Shown: positions 53,888 through 56,894 of the stretch, in pieces
Numbering within the stretch: the first letter of the stretch is position 1
Layout of the letters: every line of letters starts with the position of its first letter
Assembly: GCA_047606825.1 (NCBI GenBank)
Contig: JASGDY010000033.1
Span: 1 to 56,894, forward strand
Reading direction: 5' to 3'
DNA from: Rhizosphaericola sp047606825
GTDB lineage: Bacteria > Bacteroidota > Bacteroidia > Chitinophagales > Chitinophagaceae
DNA length: 56,894 nucleotides
Notes under the pieces: generated by a model
Told to the model about the DNA's origin: nothing
The model's database searches: none
The model's input: only the letters and a program-made list of their open reading frames with translations
Position numbers and translations under genes: made by a program

Positions 53888-55093
53888 ATGAAAAAAGTCA
53901 CCCTATTATTTTGGCTATTGATGACAGTCCTCGGCAAAGTGTATTCGCAGGACACGACTTGGCTCAAAGGGAAATTAGTCGATACCGATAACCTATCACC
54001 CATTTCGCATGCAACCGTACGCGTCGGCACAGTTTATAGTTACACCGACAAGCTGGGCGTATTCTCCATTCAGTTCATCGCGGATTCCTTGCGCCAGCAC
54101 GGCATGGACATAGAAGCCACAGGTTTTAGAAAACTGCATTTGTCAGAGGTCAATGATTCTACATTCCTGTATCTTACCTTGTCACCAATCAACTCCACTT
54201 TGGAAGGCGTGAGTGTGCGCTTTGGTGGCAAAGACATTATCCGGAGAGTCTATGAAAACATCCCGAAAAACTATCCAACGCAGCCATTTAACCAATTTGT
54301 CATACAGTTCACACAAATGCATATTGACGACACGGCGTATATGCTGAACGACTTGGCAAAAGTAAAATTCTACATTTCGAATTATGGGCAAAAGAAAAAT
54401 GCTTATCAAACTCAGTTATTACAGAATAGGCAAACGGTAAAGGATTTCGCAGACGAAATGAAAGAAAAGAAAGAAAATTTAAAGTGGCCTTTGAGCAATC
54501 CTTATGTCCTTTTCCTAAACGGAGACATCGTACTCCTTCAGAATGCAGTATTAGACACAAGTGCTTGGGACAATTATAGTTACAAGTTACTTTCCAAACA
54601 ACGATTCAAAAACCGAACAGTCTATCCTGTGGCATATAAGGCTATTGACAGTACAAAAATTGGAACGGAAGGGATTGTGCTGATAGACAGTGCGACTTAT
54701 GCAGTTTGTCAAGTGATTCGTCATGCAAATTGGGCCCAGCGACAAAGTTTGGCGAAACGCAACAAAGGCTCGGACTTTTTTAGAGGAGACGAAGCCAATT
54801 ATGAATATGACGGCAAACAATGGAAATTAAAATCGCTGCATACCGAGGGTTATATTGTCCGAAAATTTAAAAACAAAAACCGTCAAGCGGATTTCATCGT
54901 GGATGCAATCGCATACCCTGAAAATAACAGTTCCGTTGAAAAAATACCGTTACTCAAACGTGCACCTAAAGACAAACACCTTGACTCATTCCACAAATCC
55001 GGTACGAAAGAATCTTGGAAACGCATAATGGATTTTATCCATACCGATGATTTCCAATCCCAGTATCCGTGGCTGTCTAAATTAGGTTGGTAG
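53888..55093 (+). CDS. Exported protein with carboxypeptidase-like regulatory domain
   Basis: 401 residues from the ATG at 53888, with a signal peptide (MKKVTLLFWLLMTVLGKVYSQ). An N-terminal CarbopepD_reg_2-like domain (LKGKLVDTDNLSPISHATVRVGTVYSYTDKLGVFSIQF, about 30-110) is followed by a beta-rich region of about 290 residues that resembles Bacteroidota outer-envelope proteins but matches no family I can name. Convergent with a decayed metallophosphoesterase. Confidence 0.75.
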   Translation: MKKVTLLFWLLMTVLGKVYSQDTTWLKGKLVDTDNLSPISHATVRVGTVYSYTDKLGVFSIQFIADSLRQHGMDIEATGFRKLHLSEVNDSTFLYLTLSPINSTLEGVSVRFGGKDIIRRVYENIPKNYPTQPFNQFVIQFTQMHIDDTAYMLNDLAKVKFYISNYGQKKNAYQTQLLQNRQTVKDFADEMKEKKENLKWPLSNPYVLFLNGDIVLLQNAVLDTSAWDNYSYKLLSKQRFKNRTVYPVAYKAIDSTKIGTEGIVLIDSATYAVCQVIRHANWAQRQSLAKRNKGSDFFRGDEANYEYDGKQWKLKSLHTEGYIVRKFKNKNRQADFIVDAIAYPENNSSVEKIPLLKRAPKDKHLDSFHKSGTKESWKRIMDFIHTDDFQSQYPWLSKLGW

Positions 55094-55094
55094 T

Positions 55095-55946
55095 CCCCTA
55101 ACACTTTCAACTCATAATTCCCAACCTCTCTCCCCGCATCGTCGAGCATCGTCACGACCAATCGCTGGTTGTCGGCTTGGACTTGTGTGATTGTCCTTTT
55201 TCCTGCCAATGGCCCGCCACCGATGATGATAGGATAATTGTGCTGGCCTTTGACGGACAGATTACACGCCGTAGCGTTGCGTATGACCAGAGATGACGGT
55301 ATCGACTTTGTACTTGTTGCACAGTTCTTTAAACATTTCGCGGCAATCCAACGTCCCGTATGCATCACCGGAATAAAACATCGAAATGTGCATCATCACG
55401 ACTCGGAATTTTGCTTTTTTGAATGCCTTGGACGCTTCCTCGTCCGAATTGTTTTTGAGCAACGTGCGGAATTCTGATTCCAGACTTGGTTGCAGCAAGC
55501 GGCGGTAAGCGTCCTTGATGTGCACATCTGCTCTTCCATCCACTGCGCCTGCATCGCTCTGTAATGGTCAAAATCGACGAGTCCGGCATAGACGGGATGA
55601 CAGTCCTCTTTGTCCTCGCCCGTATCCTAAGCAATCATAAACCCAGATCTCAAATCCAAGGTAAAAACTGGCCCGTATTCCCGTAATTGGTAAAATAAGG
55701 TTTGATTTCCTGGGCTAATTTTCCGCGGACTTCGTGGTTGCCACGGATATAGATAAACGGTTTTTCCTCGGCGAAGCTGTCCGTACACCGTTGTATGAGG
55801 TGGTCAGTCAACTGTTGCTCGCCCGTCTGGTAATCAAACATGTCGCCGTGCAGAAACACAAAATCATACGGCTTGTTGTTCAACGCCATCGGCCTTCCTA
55901 AAAACTTGGAAAAATAAAGGCTAATAAGTCTGTGACGCTGTTCCAC
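55095..55946 (-). pseudogene. Calcineurin-like metallophosphoesterase, multiply frameshifted
   Basis: At least four frame segments in order on the minus strand outline one protein: DFVFLHGDMFDYQTGEQQ and PFIYIRGNHEVRGK (metal motifs GDxxD-like and GNHE), then VYAGLVDFDHYRAMQAQWM, then FRVVMMHISMFYSGDAYGTL and VDTVISGHTQRYGV (GHTH-like motif), then NYPIIIGGGPLAGKRTITQV as a C-terminal beta domain. The N-terminal 80-100 residues are missing and stops separate the pieces. A decayed exported phosphatase, with no insertion element visible. Confidence 0.8.
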
Positions 55947-56043
55947 AAGGTAAATCGAACCACAGATAAAACAGAATTTACAAATCCACGATTATCACAA
56001 CTTCACAATTGGACTTCGGTATATTTAAAGTGAGGCTTTTGTT

Positions 56044-56051
56044 TATCTTCG
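56044..56051 (+). promoter_or_regulatory. -7 box of trmB
   Basis: TATCTTCG, near TAnnTTTG, ends seven bases before the trmB ATG, so transcription may begin at or just before the start codon. Confidence 0.4.
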
Positions 56052-56058
56052 CAGCCTC

Positions 56059-56766
56059 ATGGGACAGAAAAAGTTGCAGCGGTTTGCAGACATCCGCACG
56101 TTCGAAAATGTATTGGAATATCCAACCGACATGCCCAACAAGTGGAAGGATTTTTTTAAAAACGAAAATCCGGTCACGTTGGAACTCGCTTGCGGCAAAG
56201 GCGAATATGCCATCGGGCTGGGACGACTACATCCAGACGGCAACTTTGTCGGCGTAGACCTGAAAGGCAACCGTCTTTGGCGCGGTGCCAAAACGGCATT
56301 GGAGGACAAACTCATAAACGTGGCGTTTCTACGCACGCAGATAGACAAGATTACCAACTATTTTGTCAAAGGGGAAGTAAAGGAAATATGGATTACGTTT
56401 CCCGACCCACAGTTGCGCGGATCCAAGATGAAAAAACGTTTGACTCACCCGCGTTTCCTGCGCCTGTACCAACAGATACTGACGGACGACGGCGTCGTCA
56501 ACCTGAAAACGGACAGCCCGGACTTGTATGATTTCACGTTGAAAGTCATCGAACTATACGGACTGGAACTACTCACGGCCAATGACGACGTGTACAAGGA
56601 TTTTCAGGTATCGCCAGAGCTGTCCATACGCACTTATTACGAAAGCCTCGACATCGCCGGACAAAACAAAGTGCACCATATCGCCTTTCGGGTCAACAAA
56701 CCGCTGCCATTAGAAAAAGATGCGATGTTGAAACAGTTGTTCGGTGTGGTTTCGGATGAAAATTAA
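56059..56766 (+). CDS. trmB: tRNA (guanine-N7)-methyltransferase
   Basis: 235 residues. The SAM-binding motif TLELACGKGEYAIGLG (about 40-55), FVGVDLKGNRLWRGAK, and the TrmB signature WITFPDPQLRGSKMKKRLTHPRFL are all present, with a late ELSIRTYYE segment. It makes m7G46 in tRNA. Start at 56059 (MGQKKLQRFADI), the family N-terminus. Confidence 0.96.
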   Translation: MGQKKLQRFADIRTFENVLEYPTDMPNKWKDFFKNENPVTLELACGKGEYAIGLGRLHPDGNFVGVDLKGNRLWRGAKTALEDKLINVAFLRTQIDKITNYFVKGEVKEIWITFPDPQLRGSKMKKRLTHPRFLRLYQQILTDDGVVNLKTDSPDLYDFTLKVIELYGLELLTANDDVYKDFQVSPELSIRTYYESLDIAGQNKVHHIAFRVNKPLPLEKDAMLKQLFGVVSDEN

Positions 56767-56785
56767 GTAATACCAAACACTAATA

Positions 56786-56894
56786 TTAAACAGTCCAAAT
56801 TAAGTCAGAAAAAATATAGTCAAAACTGCAAGTTTTCATAATTTCTGTTTCGGGAACCGTGTTGACCTTTTCGCTTATAAAATCTTCCACATCT
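56786..56894 (-). CDS. C-terminal fragment of an unidentified ORF at the right edge
   Basis: On the minus strand a frame open from the window edge reads DVEDFISEKVNTVPETEIMK and ends at a TAA (56788-56786). The pattern is faintly like the C-terminal ligand-binding domain of Lrp/AsnC regulators, but 35 residues are too few to assign. Confidence 0.3.
   Translation of the reverse strand, partial: DVEDFISEKVNTVPETEIMKTCSFDYIFSDLIWTV

Noticed and set aside
1..56894. CRISPR array, prophage or complete insertion sequence
   Set aside because: No regularly spaced repeats, phage structural genes or complete transposase were found; the island relics are regulator fragments, not IS ends.

Overview
The window reads as a chromosomal segment of a Bacteroidota bacterium, probably Chitinophagaceae or a near relative (inferred). 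The reasons are two SusC/SusD pairs, many type I and lipoprotein signal peptides, GH97, a DUF4834 protein, weak Shine-Dalgarno sites, and promoters of the Bacteroidota type (TTTG, 19-21 bp, TAnnTTTG).

Region 1 (about 0.1-14.8 kb, all minus strand) is a polysaccharide-utilisation locus. In transcription order it holds an SSS sodium symporter, L-fucose/D-arabinose isomerase, a DapA/NanA-type aldolase with an altered substrate motif, SusC, SusD, a DUF5017-like lipoprotein, a sialidase-fold BNR protein, a sialate O-acetylesterase-like protein and a decayed esterase. The set fits uptake and cleavage of an acidic 2-keto-3-deoxy sugar. Sialic acid is the obvious candidate, but the aldolase plus FucI pairing fits Kdo (pyruvate plus D-arabinose) at least as well.

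Region 2 (15.5-29 kb, minus strand) is a starch/maltodextrin locus: SusC, SusD, a tiny lipoprotein that looks like a collapsed SusE, an exported cyclomaltodextrinase/neopullulanase, beta-phosphoglucomutase, maltose phosphorylase, an exported alpha-amylase and a sugar MFS permease. A LacI regulator and a GH97 alpha-glucosidase (34.6-38.0 kb) belong to the same system. Matching palindromic operators lie just downstream of the -7 boxes of susC and of the GH97 gene.

Region 3 (29.2-34.5 kb) is an accessory island between susC and lacI. It carries a hydrolase, a frameshifted royal-jelly-like protein, a DUF1330-like protein, a cupin, a UPF0175/PIN toxin-antitoxin pair with a stop codon in the toxin, and an AraC regulator. 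Its modules are bounded by repeated scraps of coding sequence: a 92-bp exact direct repeat of the araC 3' end, and three relics of a Crp/Fnr helix-turn-helix C-terminus. A second toxin-antitoxin remnant with a broken PIN toxin lies at 38.2-38.8 kb.

Region 4 (38.9-56.8 kb) is mostly conserved chromosome: an M14 peptidase, cysS, gcvT, a DUF4834 protein, the rimP-nusA-infB operon with a hairpin in its leader, a SurA-like chaperone, pdxA with an aldose-1-epimerase-like gene, ksgA, an exported protein with a carboxypeptidase-like regulatory domain, a decayed metallophosphoesterase and trmB. Three copies of a palindromic dispersed repeat (about 21.9, 35.8 and 42.4 kb) are scattered through the window.
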